A DNA stretch of 64,000 nucleotides from the NCBI GenBank assembly GCA_022414725.1, contig CM039462.1, forward strand, positions 16,367,666 through 16,431,665, written 5' to 3'. The stretch's first letter is position 1, and every line of letters starts with the position of its first letter. Shown one piece after another: positions 46,142 through 56,100 of this stretch. The translations under genes were made by a program, and so were the position numbers. This DNA comes from Microglena sp. YARC (Eukaryota > Chlorophyta > Chlorophyceae > Chlamydomonadales > Chlamydomonadaceae). Under the pieces are notes generated by a model. The model was not told where the DNA came from and made no database searches. It worked only from the letters and a program-made list of their open reading frames with translations.

Positions 46142-46765
46142 TTACTCGCACTTTGATCCTTTGTTGCCTTCAATATTATTGCTCTTCCAATAGTAACGTT
46201 CCCAGTCCATGTTACGTCGCTTGTTTGCATCGGTCAGGTCTCTGAGAATTGAAATGATGTATATAATTGTTACAACTGCGATGATGATAATGGCAAATTT
46301 CTTCTTCAGTTTTCCGGAAGTGTGTATCCTGTAAATCAATGCCGTGATGGCGATGATCATGCATTTCTTGATCACTATGTATTTCTTCACATTGTATAGA
46401 TTGCGTGTATACTCGAGTTGCAATTCCTCTTGATGCATTCTGTAGACATCGACTTTTGCAGTCTTGTTTCCCTTATCCAAACGAGATGCTTCTTTGTCTA
46501 GCGTCAGATGAAAGTGTCGGTTAGTGTTCCAGCTCTCATTCATTTGCGCGACCAAGTCCGTGTTCTTGTGGTACAACAGGTTGGAAACGGTATTGTTGGT
46601 CTTGAATGCACGTTGTGTCGCTTGCTTGTTCACGTGATCATAGTACTTGTTGGTATTAACTAAATTCTTCTGTATTTCCTCGGTATTGTTTCCTTGGATG
46701 CGACGTGCGGTGTCGAACGCGCGTTTGTTGATCAAATTGACGTCGATGTCGTTGATTTTCTCCAT
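46142..46765 (-). CDS. Hypothetical protein with two C-terminal membrane helices
   Basis: An intact 207-codon frame. The first ~125 residues are polar and helical, with many Asn, Lys and Thr. Two hydrophobic segments follow, IVIKKCMIIAITALIYRI (~130-147) and FAIIIIAVVTIIYIISIL (~157-174), separated by a basic loop. The tail is charged (DANKRRNMDWERYYW). The layout suggests a small virion-membrane protein anchored by a hairpin, but no family is recognised. It is much more AT-rich than RPB1 or PolB, and it is unbroken. Confidence 0.65.
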   Translation of the reverse strand: MEKINDIDVNLINKRAFDTARRIQGNNTEEIQKNLVNTNKYYDHVNKQATQRAFKTNNTVSNLLYHKNTDLVAQMNESWNTNRHFHLTLDKEASRLDKGNKTAKVDVYRMHQEELQLEYTRNLYNVKKYIVIKKCMIIAITALIYRIHTSGKLKKKFAIIIIAVVTIIYIISILRDLTDANKRRNMDWERYYWKSNNIEGNKGSKCE

Positions 46766-46969
46766 TTGGTTTTGTATGAGGATATGAAATAATGTGGTCT
46801 CATACAGTTGTTTTCATTTAATTTTGGGACCTTATTATTTTGTAGAGTCGTCTGAGAAAGGTTTGCGCGATGCATTCAGGCAGATACATACGGTTTTTAC
46901 ATATTTGGTTGTCATCGAACTGACCCCCTGATACTGATATGGGGACACAGACGGTTGAACGGTTTACCA
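46766..46969 (-). other. Possible coding remnant
   Basis: A minus frame reads SGGQFDDNQICKNRMYLPEC and TFLRRLYKII before a stop near 46,818. It may be the end of a decayed gene truncated by the repeat at 46,970-47,100. No start or family is seen. Confidence 0.25.
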
Positions 46970-47100
46970 AAGAGGCTACTCGGAATATCTTCGAGAACCT
47001 CTTCAACCTGCTGCACCCCCCAACGTTGCCCAAAAGCAACGATATGCAGTCTGGATGATTATAAGGTGTGTCCCACTTTATTTGAGAACTACTGTACTCT
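46970..47100 (+). mobile_element. Inverted copy of the mariner-like element end, TIR family A
   Basis: Reverse complement of about 37,047-37,165 at high identity, including the G/C-rich CTGCTGCACCCCCCAACGTT. It ends in GTGTCCCACTTTATTTGAGA then ACTACTGTA, a CAGT-type TIR next to TA. Confidence 0.6.
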
Positions 47101-47250
47101 GCACACAATTTATTGTCTGGTCCCTGAACTATTTCTTGTCTTGGCAACTGTTGCAACCTTCTCAACAAATTATTACCATTACTCGGGTGTCCACTTCTCG
47201 ATGACTGTATCGAACACAAACATGCACTGGGGGAGCGTCGCGCCGCCGCC

Positions 47251-48645
47251 TCAGGATGCGGAAAACAGGGAACGCATTATCTGACTGTCACGCATGGAGC
47301 GCACGCCAGCGAATGCGTCCGGAGAGCGCGATAGACTCGCAGAGACTTCTTCGCGGTAAAGTTCGTACACATCGGGCATGTGTGTCGCGCGCACATAGAA
47401 CAGATGTCGCACAGCTTCGGGCTCGAGCCTCGCTGAGGCATACTCTGTCTCTTCAGGCTGAAGGGGGTCGTCCGCAATAATGGCGGCATCATCGTCCGCA
47501 ATAATGGCGGTATCGTCGTCCGCAATAATGGCGGCATCGTCGTCCGCAATAATGGCGGCATCATCGTCAGCAATAATGGCGGCATCGTCGTCCGCAATCA
47601 TGGCGGCATCATCGTCAGCAATAATGTTGTTGTCATCAAAGATGAGCGGCATGAGTGCGTCCTTTTGCGTTGCTGCTTTGTTGTTGTGTCTTGCGACGAT
47701 GTGTGTGACGGTTGTCGACGACATCGTGTTGTCTGTCGGTGAGACGAATAAGGATCTATAGAGCCCTACGATATTGGTGTGCCATGCAGACAAGATAATT
47801 TCGACGTCGCCGCTGACTGCCCCTACGAGATTGTTATTGCAACGTTCGAATTCTGCGTACCACGTATGGAGAAGTTCCGTTCTCTGCGTCGCGTTCATCA
47901 TGCATTGTTGTTGTCCCGAAGGTCCGTGGTGTCCTACACCAACAGGTCTCCCGTGCCACACTAGGACGTCGGTCGCACAGAAGACGCGGTGCGTTTGTTC
48001 TTTCGTGATATTGGTGGGATACACCTCGTCCAGTAAGCGGTCTTCCATCTCCCCCTCGATGAGTGTGTCATCGTCGAACATGTCTGCGGGGGCAAAGAGG
48101 CCGGTTGCAGCAATGCAGCTGTCCACACACCTATTTATCAACACGATAGAACCGCTCCTGCTAGAACCGATTGCGCGAGTTATGAGTAATAGGAACTGCC
48201 GAGGTTGGTCATGTCGTCTTATAGCGTTGTATTTAGCGCGAAACATCATGTTGTGGGTGCTGGCTGTGGCGGGATTGTTTTTTGATCCATGTGGCGGTAA
48301 TGTCCGGTTGAAGTACATGGAGTTGCCGAATTTGGGAGGACCCTCCATCATCTTCAGGTTGTACCGGGCGAACAGGTACCGACGTATCGCTCGGCGCTCA
48401 TCCGGGCTGTTCACAGGGGTGCATGAAAAACTAGGGAGTGGGATGGCGCCCACTACACATTGGTCATGGGGTTTAGACGGGGCTACTGGAGTCACCAGGT
48501 GTTTGTGGACACCGACACCGGCCTCTACATTTTCACATGTGATGAGGAGAAGGAGATTCCTCCGTTTGTCACAGGGGAGCTCTCTTCCTTCGAGGCCGTA
48601 ATAGACGATATTGCAGCATATTTTGCCAAGGTGTGGAAGATACAC
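47251..48645 (-). CDS. Nucleotidyltransferase-like protein (capping-enzyme fold), divergent
   Basis: An intact 464-codon frame. Its middle follows the layout of mRNA guanylyltransferases. A motif I-like FRAKYNAIRR (~135-144) keeps Lys and Arg of KxDGxR but has Asn-Ala in place of Asp-Gly. Then come a hydrophobic strand (FLLLIT), GSIVLINR, a motif III-like DTLIEGEME (~195) and a motif IIIa-like VFCATDVLVWHGRPV (~222-236). A C-terminal stretch has about seven copies of IIADDDAA, from a 24-bp repeat at 47,469-47,635. The tail is charged. It could be a second capping-like or ligase-like enzyme, or a catalytically dead paralogue. The start is uncertain: the first ~50 residues are weak, and an opposing plus frame at 48,460-48,660 also looks protein-like. 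Confidence 0.5.
   Translation of the reverse strand: MYLPHLGKICCNIVYYGLEGRELPCDKRRNLLLLITCENVEAGVGVHKHLVTPVAPSKPHDQCVVGAIPLPSFSCTPVNSPDERRAIRRYLFARYNLKMMEGPPKFGNSMYFNRTLPPHGSKNNPATASTHNMMFRAKYNAIRRHDQPRQFLLLITRAIGSSRSGSIVLINRCVDSCIAATGLFAPADMFDDDTLIEGEMEDRLLDEVYPTNITKEQTHRVFCATDVLVWHGRPVGVGHHGPSGQQQCMMNATQRTELLHTWYAEFERCNNNLVGAVSGDVEIILSAWHTNIVGLYRSLFVSPTDNTMSSTTVTHIVARHNNKAATQKDALMPLIFDDNNIIADDDAAMIADDDAAIIADDDAAIIADDDAAIIADDDTAIIADDDAAIIADDPLQPEETEYASARLEPEAVRHLFYVRATHMPDVYELYREEVSASLSRSPDAFAGVRSMRDSQIMRSLFSAS
47469..47635. repeat. 24-bp in-frame tandem repeat
   Basis: About seven copies of TCGTCCGCAATAATGGCGGC-type units keep the reading frame of the minus ORF and encode IIADDDAA. Single substitutions (AAT to ATC or GCA to GCG type) distinguish copies. 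Confidence 0.9.
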
Positions 48646-50201
48646 TCGACGGAATACTGAAATGAAACCGCTTTCTGGAGTGTACGGTACACCTTATTGC
48701 AGTGGAACACCATCATGTTTTTTGTAGCCCATCAACAACACAGTTGACAATAAAAACGTTTTCCTTGGTCGTCTCAAAAAGTTTGCTTACAAATTCACGT
48801 CGTTTTCGATTCACACCAAAGCGTTTCCACCTGCACAGAGTAGAACGACTGATGTTCGTAAACACAGAAGTTTTTTAACACCCTTTGAATCTTTGGGTTG
48901 CCTCCGTTAAATGTGTTAAAGACGGTCCCTGCTCCCTTTGGGCAAATGTATAAATTCTCATCTACCAAGAAATGCATACGTCCATTCTGAACCTTCCCGT
49001 TTGTTTGAAGAGAATTACCATTTAAAATTGATCCTCCGCCAGCTTCTACTTTTCCTGCTGTTATTGCACCCTTTACATTGACTGTCCCGTCCTTTTTAGC
49101 TGTGAGGACATTATTGTAACTATTTTTCCCAGTCGCGAAAGACAAGTTGACTGTGCTGGGTTCGTATGAGTTGGCGGCATATACGTGAGAAGTCCCATTA
49201 GGTTCCTGTGATTCCCCATACCTGTTTGCCTGGTTAGTCCCGTACATTTTTTGGAGCAGTGGACCTGTATTATTCTTGGTGATATTAAGTCCCGTTGAGA
49301 AATTGCCATTCGCATTAGTTTTCGTATTTTTTATGTCCTTATTGTTGAGGCATTCGTTCTGCACGCACAGTTTCTTGCTGACATTGACTGTCCCGTCCTT
49401 TTTGGCTGTGAGGACCGTATTGTAATTTTTTTTCCCGGTCGCGAAAGACAAGTTGACTGTGCTGGGTCCGTATGAGTTGGCGGCATATACGTGAGAGGTC
49501 CCATTAGGTTCTTGTGATAATCCATACCGGTCTGCCTGGTTATTCCGGTACATTTTTTGAATCAGTGGACCTGGGTTACTATTGGTGATATTCAGTCCAG
49601 TTGGGAAATTGACCTTCGCGTCCAAGGCCTTCTGTTTACGTTCGATTGCGACGACTTGGGAATTAATGTCGTTAGATCTCGTGTTTACCTTCGCTAAACC
49701 GTCTTTCAACATCGTATTAATCTTTTCATCAGACTGCTTTCCCTTTTTCAGAGAACATGAATGCATGGTGTCCGCTTGTTGAGAGCGTTTGAACTCGGCA
49801 TTCGACCGCAATACGAGATCTCCCAACTCGTCTTCATGTGTGCTGATCTCTCTTCGCAGGGAAATGTGCGAGGCGATGAGAAAGCCGGCGACGACCATGA
49901 CCAGAAAAATAGATATAAAATGCTACTGAGGATTCCATCTGTCAAAATTTTATACAGTTACATTTCATAATTTTTGGGGGTCGTCAAGTCAAGTCAAGGA
50001 TGCTTGTTACAATAATGTTACAGTATATTGAATGTATAAATTGGATAGTAATAATGAATGTACAACTTGGACTGACGGTCGATTGTTGTACACATGTTAC
50101 ACATTGCTGCAAAGTTTGAGGCAGGATCACCCATTCTGTGCCCCACTTTATTTGAGAACAACTGTACACAGAGACGTTTTATTTGTATGTTCTTTCGAGT
50201 G
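48643..50201. mobile_element. Candidate TIR-bounded segment carrying a fibre gene
   Basis: The left end CACTCGACGGAATACTGAAA (TA at 48,641-48,642) and the inverted right end CACTCGAAAGAACATACAAA (TA at 50,202-50,203) are diverged family B ends. The 1.56 kb between them contains the whole fibre-like ORF 48,795-49,898 and no transposase. A nearby family A end (50,138-50,163) and another family B end (50,233-50,257) make the pairing uncertain. Confidence 0.35.
48795..49898 (-). CDS. Fibre-like virion protein with two long internal repeats
   Basis: An intact 367-codon frame. It opens with a hydrophobic anchor, MVVAGFLIASHISL; in-frame codons upstream (SIFLV) lengthen it, so the true start may lie before 49,898 with a one-base indel. 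Residues ~20-95 are heptad-like and probably coiled coil. Then come two copies of a ~110-residue repeat (first ~97-180, second ~208-290) sharing GPLxQKMY, SQEPNGTSHVYAANSY and STVNLSFATGK, each closed by LTAKKDGTVNV. The C-terminal ~60 residues hold four Cys. The plan (anchor, stalk, beta-rich repeats) fits a surface fibre. Similar repeats with an S74-type flavour occur in phage and giant-virus fibres; no chaperone domain is seen here. Confidence 0.65.
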   Translation of the reverse strand: MVVAGFLIASHISLRREISTHEDELGDLVLRSNAEFKRSQQADTMHSCSLKKGKQSDEKINTMLKDGLAKVNTRSNDINSQVVAIERKQKALDAKVNFPTGLNITNSNPGPLIQKMYRNNQADRYGLSQEPNGTSHVYAANSYGPSTVNLSFATGKKNYNTVLTAKKDGTVNVSKKLCVQNECLNNKDIKNTKTNANGNFSTGLNITKNNTGPLLQKMYGTNQANRYGESQEPNGTSHVYAANSYEPSTVNLSFATGKNSYNNVLTAKKDGTVNVKGAITAGKVEAGGGSILNGNSLQTNGKVQNGRMHFLVDENLYICPKGAGTVFNTFNGGNPKIQRVLKNFCVYEHQSFYSVQVETLWCESKTT

Positions 50202-50278
50202 TAATTCAAGACAATCAACGACATTCGCCATTTTTCATTTCACTGTTCCGCTGACTGTATTGGAACAACGGATAATAT
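49985..50278. other. Spacer with several TIR-like ends
   Basis: Holds a family A end (GTGCCCCACTTTATTTGAGA...CTGTA, 50,138-50,164) and two family B ends (to 50,201 and 50,257). No gene. Confidence 0.5.
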
Positions 50279-53103
50279 TTACTGTCTGCTGGATACTAAA
50301 AAGAAGCTTGAGATCTCCCGCTGTCCATTGCATCGGTTCACGCTCCGCCGCACATCATCGGACGAAAGCACAGGCGTGAACACGAGTCTTTCAACCTCCC
50401 GTTCACGAAGCGTGTTCAGCCGCTCGCGCGCCTTGGCTACGTCGCCGTTCTTCGCATCAGCGATGTCGCTGAGAGCTCGGCGACCAGAGAGGGCCACGCG
50501 ATAAGTGTACCCGGGGATCTGTTCGACAGCGATGGCAAGCAGTTGCGTGCAAGGCTTCATCAACTGGTTCTCGATGTACATCTTCGCGTCGATGCGCACC
50601 TTCTGAGGGTTTGCCCGCACAAAGTCGACGTGCTCTATGCGCTCGCCCATGAGCGCGTTATTCTTCGTTGTCTCGACTAAAACATAGGGAATCCGGTCAT
50701 TAACCTGCGGCGCAGAGCCAGGGTCGCGCTCGTACATACGACGGGCAAGCACGGCATGCGCGATCTGGGCAGGGGACTTGTAGTGGCTCTTCAGCGTCTT
50801 ACTAATAACAAGTTCCTCCAATGGAGTGCGACCAGCAGCGAGCTCACGAAGCCTGTCACGCAAGAAGCTCACGGCCGCAGGCACGTCCCTCCGCGTCAGC
50901 ACAATATCGATCACGCCACCGTACACACGCTTCACAACCTGGGCATAGTCACGTCGCTTGAGAGCTATGCCCATGGACTTCTGCTTTGGTGCAGGCTCGT
51001 CAGGGTCGTTCTCGTAAAGAAGCCCGACATACCGCTTCTTGCTCAACAATATGAGGGGGAAGAGCGTCTTCTCGTACTCCAGGTTGTGCGGCTTCTTTAG
51101 TTGATGATGGATCTCCCTCGAGACGTCCTGTCCAGCCAGCGGATGCTTGTCGCAAGGCGGTCGCGATGCGATGCATTGTCGGGTGAGGGAAAGACGACAA
51201 ACAACGAGTCCGTGTCGCCGTACACGACATGCCCCTGGAACTCCCGCTCGATGAAATCCTTTGCAAACATGATCATGGCGCGTCCAGTTGCAGTGGTGCA
51301 AGCCGCCACATCGCGAAGGTACAGAGGAATCGTGCGAGCACCCATCTGACCGTACAAGGAGTTTGCAGTGGTCTTGTACGCGAGCTGCAACCCATCCAAA
51401 ACAGCGCGCTGGAAGTTCGTGTAAGCCGGCTCTATCTTGTAATTCTTCGCATCCTCAAGCTCGAGCTTCTTCTTCTCCCAGTCTTTTTCTTGTCCGACAA
51501 AAACAGTTTCGTTGGTAGCAGCGTCCGAAACACGCACATGACGGGTTTGTTTGCGGAGTTGGAGGAGCGCCTCGAGGATGCAGGGAAGAACGCCCTTGCG
51601 CGACTGCGCGAACCGACAGACCTGGGTACCGTTGGTAGAAATCTCCACATACTCCACACCAGGAAGAGACCCGTATTTCTCCTTATCCAACACTATCGTG
51701 TCGTGCGAGATGTTCTCTGAGATCATTGACGAAGGGTACAACGAGTTGTAATCTAGAACGGACACCGGTGTGTCAAGGTACATACCGGTCTCTGGCTCGA
51801 GCACGATTGCACCCTCGTACCCATCCTCCTCATCCACCCCCCCCCCCCCCAAACGACTGGGGAGGGACGTAGCGTTTTGTGGGAATGACGAACCCGTCCT
51901 CGAGACACTGCTTGGACACCAACGAGAAGATCTTGACGCCCTGACCGCGCATGAAGATGTACGATAGAGGAACCCAGCAAACGTTGGCCATGCCAACGTT
52001 GTTAGCGAGGATCTCTAGTTTGGCGACCAACAGGTTGCACAGAGCGCAATCCTGGACGCAGTACCGCGCGATGATTGCGCGGTCCTCGGCACTTCCCTTC
52101 TGCAATATGAAAATGTCCTTGGGGGAGACGTCGTCCTTGGCCTCGCCCGTGAAATGTTGAGCAACGGCGTCGAGCTTGTAAGAGTCCAGTCGGTGGTCGC
52201 GTTGCACTATCTTCATGAGGTCTATGAGCACGCGTCCAGGAGCATCAATGTACTTGAGGACGTTGTCACCCAAGGCAGAAGAAGACATCTCACAAAAGAC
52301 CAGCTTGCCTGGTGCGTGTGAGAGACGCGTGAGACTATCGCATATGCGTTCGTCCACGTCTAGTGCCGTGGCGCGCTCGTGCAGGTACGAGAAGTCGAAG
52401 CCGAAGATGTTGTATCCTGTCAGAATGTCAGGGTCCAGGTCCTTGCCAACGTAGTCGGCCCACGCGCAAATGAGATCCGCCTCAGACTCAAAGGTGTGCA
52501 CAACTGTCTTGTTGGTATCGTCCTCGTCGCCCAGTTCCTCGGTGCAAGAGCCGAGGACAAATATCGCTCGCGAGGACGCATGTTGCTGACCGTAGACATG
52601 CGCGGTCACGCCGATCTGGATGATGGAGTCACCCTTGAGCGGATGCGCATGCATGAAGGCCTTGTTCAGAACGGACAAGAGCTTGTCCACGCGATTGGTA
52701 GAGCCGTTAAGCTTTTGACTTTGTTTAAGAATAGCGTACATGTCGTCTGCGACGTGATTGAAGGTAGGGAGCATGCGCACGCGGTCTCTGTTAGACGACG
52801 AGGTGTGTGAGAACGCGAGTGCGTGCGCAAGACCCTCAGAACCCTGGTTGAAGAACGCGTCATCCATGGCAGCCATCAACACCTTCTTGACGTCGTACTC
52901 GCTACCGGACTGCTTCAGAGGCAACTTGCCGCCTACTTCCCACAGGTTGTCCACGTCGAGCGCGAGACGACGGTAGTCCTTGATAGGGACAGGAAAGTCG
53001 CCGTGCAAGACGCGCACTCCAGATCAAAGCTGGCGATTACCAACGGAGCCATGTCCTCGTTTGAGGTCAAAACAGATGGACGTATACCGATCTCCAGTGA
53101 TGG
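50279..53103 (-). pseudogene. polB: Family B DNA polymerase, frameshifted and probably lacking its N-terminus
   Basis: All family signatures are readable on the minus strand: Exo I APLVIASFDLEC (~53,020-53,050), Exo II GYNIFGFDFSYLHE (~52,400), Exo III YCVQDCALCNLL (~52,040), motif A DYNSLYPSSMI (~51,740), motif B KTTANSLYGQMGA (~51,360), motif C YGDTDSLFVVF (~51,200) and the KKRYVG box (~51,030). The frame changes just after Exo I (~53,015), in a 14-C run (51,837-51,850) and after motif C (~51,150). The stop is at 50,279. Only ~15 sensible residues precede Exo I before the divergent fibre gene begins, fewer than the family's usual 100-200. The intact enzyme would replicate the viral genome with proofreading. 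Confidence 0.93.
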
Positions 53104-53109
53104 ACCTCG

Positions 53110-56100
53110 ATGGCTTCTGTGAGGCGCGCGACTAGAGAGTCCGCGCTCACGAACACTCTGTCGCTGGTGGGAGATGCCCCAATCTCAGTGCATGGCGAGT
53201 GGGTGCAGCTGAATTTCCCTAGCGTGCTTTTACGTGCACTCTGTGTTCATCGCGTGTTCTTCCATGAACTACATGCCGGACGACTTCGCGATTCTCGGGC
53301 TCCCGGAAGGGGATGCCGGTTGGCGCAATCTCTATTTCCGTGCGTCGCAGTCGCCCTTTTTAGGAAGAGGGGAAGGGATGTGGTACACGCTCCCTAGAGG
53401 TGCAGGTATCTTGCCTCTCGTCGCTGTGAGGTTGGTGGTAACGCGTATGGCATCTCGTGCCACGCTTCCCGGGGTCTTCTCGACATCCGTGCAGGTGGAC
53501 CTAGTGCGTTTACTAGCGTCAGAGTCGGTGCTTGCATCGGACCTTCTATTTTCAGTAGGAGATGAGGTGGCCCCGACACTGAGTGTGTCTCACGCGGGCT
53601 CGGTGGGGGTGAGGTTGGTTGGGACGCCATCGGCGGCCTTGCATGTTGGAAACGCGTTAGAGCCTCGCACAGTCGTCCTTTTTGATAATGATCCTGACCT
53701 GCCTAACGAGCACGAGTTTCGCGGGTTCGGGATCTCACCTGCGGCACTCATGATGCGTGTAGAGGGTCCCGAAGCCTCCTTCAGTTTTGAGGCGGGCAGA
53801 TGCCTCTCCAATTCCGATGAGGTGGCGAGCATCTCCGGCTCGGACGGAACGCTCAGCACAGGAGGATCTCTACGTTTCGCTGCGAGAATTCAGACACACG
53901 TCCTCGCAACACGCCTTTATCATCGATAACGGGGACTTCATGGCTGGCCCTCTGGTAATGCCAGACGCCCACCGGGACACGGTCCTGATCCGCGACTCCA
54001 ACACTTACGTAACCATAGGAGGTCGTCTATCGTTCGTAAATAACTACGGAAGTAACGTGGACTTGGACTCTGCAAGCAACCTGGACTTGGACTCTGCAAG
54101 CAACCTGGACTCCGTGAACAGAGAGGACTCGAACGCGCTTCTGGTACTCGACTGGAACACCGTGAGTTTGCCTTGCGGCACGGGATGCTGGGCACACCCG
54201 AGGTTCCCTGGGCATCCATTGCCGGTAGGGATCAACTGTACCTACAAGACGGTCGTCTTCTCGGCGCCGCCATCACCGACCTGACGTGGAACGATGCATC
54301 GCTTCCGATGGTCGACCGCAATCAGGGCCTGCCATGGGCGGACGTGCATGCGGGGCATAGGTGCCATCACATAGGTTCATCCTCGACGCGATTGGTGAAG
54401 GATGAAGCGAGCAGCCTTTTCACTCTACACTTACCAGGAGAAGTCACGCTCGCGATAGGCGGCGCGGACGCCGTCCTCGGGTACTCCATTTCTTCCTCGT
54501 CATCGCGGCACGTCGTCGTCGACATCCTCGTCGCGGCCAGCGGTGCTATCCGGGTCGCTGTATTGCCTGGAGACATCTGGACGTGGGAGGAGGACCCAAG
54601 AACGGAGGCCGCCGTCACCCTCTGGCGAGTGCAGTTGGCGGACAAGTCCCCCTACGTAGAAAGCATGGAGGCCGTACTGGAGGTGGTGCTCGCTGATGAC
54701 GGAGGGGGCCCCATCATCGAGGGTACCGAGGGCGGAGGGATCTGGGAGACGGACCCCGATCACCTTGTGCTGATGTTCAAAACAAGAGGGGGTACTACGG
54801 AGAAGGCCAAGTCCGATGGAAGAAAACTGGCGCCGCACACCCGTTTACTCTGATCCCTCCAACGAACACTTCTCTTCATACAAGCGTAGTTCTCTCGATA
54901 TCTTTCGATGAGGTCAGTTGGGGGCGCGCTCTCGGTACCGCCTCCGCTGCATACATGGACCTCAGGGTTGCCTGTTCGTCCGATTTGTTCGCGTTGAGCA
55001 TCTAGGCAAGTGGATCCGTTTGGGTCAGAGACTGCGTCAATGCGTCAGCTTTGGTGGTCGACGACGTCTCCCTTTCCGGCGACGGGGGCGTCGTATGGGC
55101 TGTTTTGCCTGCTGGGGCAAGCGATATCGTATGGTCGAGGAAAGTGGGTGCTGCTTTATCCGTCGATTGCCTATTCGACGAAGAAGATGAGTCGCTTATT
55201 GTGGCCCTGCATTTCGGTACGTTTTCCACACATTTCGAGATGGTGACGTTTGACCAGTCTTTGTCCTCATTGGTCGTAACACTTCCTGCGTCTGGGGAGA
55301 ACGTGGTGGTAGCATCCCAGTCCTCCCCGATGACACCTGGCAACGCGCTCATGTTCAGAGGCATGTGCAACGCCGTGCTCGGAACGTACTCGGAGGTGCG
55401 CCTTGCAAGTTCGCTACTCCTGTTGATTCGTGGTGATTCATCCTTTCCTGGGCTAGTGTGGCTTGCGGGATCCGATCAATTGGAGGTACCTGAGAACGCT
55501 GTTGCAGTGATCGGTTGCAATAATAACAGTAGTACTTGTACTTCAGCTTGGATGAATGTCGTGTCCCTGCACAACTGTTCGTTGGACAGAGCGATCATGG
55601 CGGCGGGCATCACCGATTCTGCGTTGTTCATGTTGACTGTATCTATTGAGGATATCGTAGATCCACGTGCTGTACGGATAGGATGCAGTAGCAGCAGCTA
55701 CAGCGGCAATCGTTCATTTTCTATCGAACACTTATGTTCCGGTACCGGTGGTGGGGTGTTCTGGCGTTGCAGCTTCCCGGTCGTTTGTCTTCTCTCAAAC
55801 TCCCTGGCGCGGCGATGGAAGCGCTCGGTGGCGTGTACCTGTCCGGGAACCGGCAGGTTTTTTCCCCGTCTGTGGGGGGCGCGGGCCTTGTGTTGGCAGA
55901 GCCTGACGCGGACGTTGGAATCGTGGCCTCGGGAGATGTCCACCTTCGGAGCACCTTGGGAGAGTGCGAATTTCCTCTGATATCGTGGCTGAGCGGGACA
56001 GTCACGTGCTGGGAAGTTCGTGTTTCCTGGGTCCCACCTCGTTCGAGGCGCCCTCCGCTTTCAACGAGGAACTTGTCGTGGATGGAGACTTGTTTGTGAA

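Noticed and set aside
47774..48601. 275-codon plus-strand ORF
   Set aside because: It is antisense to the better supported nucleotidyltransferase-like ORF and has random-looking composition.
48460..48660. 66-codon plus ORF with protein-like C-terminus
   Set aside because: Attractive residue pattern (VFVDTDTGLYIFTCDEE) but too short and opposite the other ORF's weak N-terminus; left as a note only.
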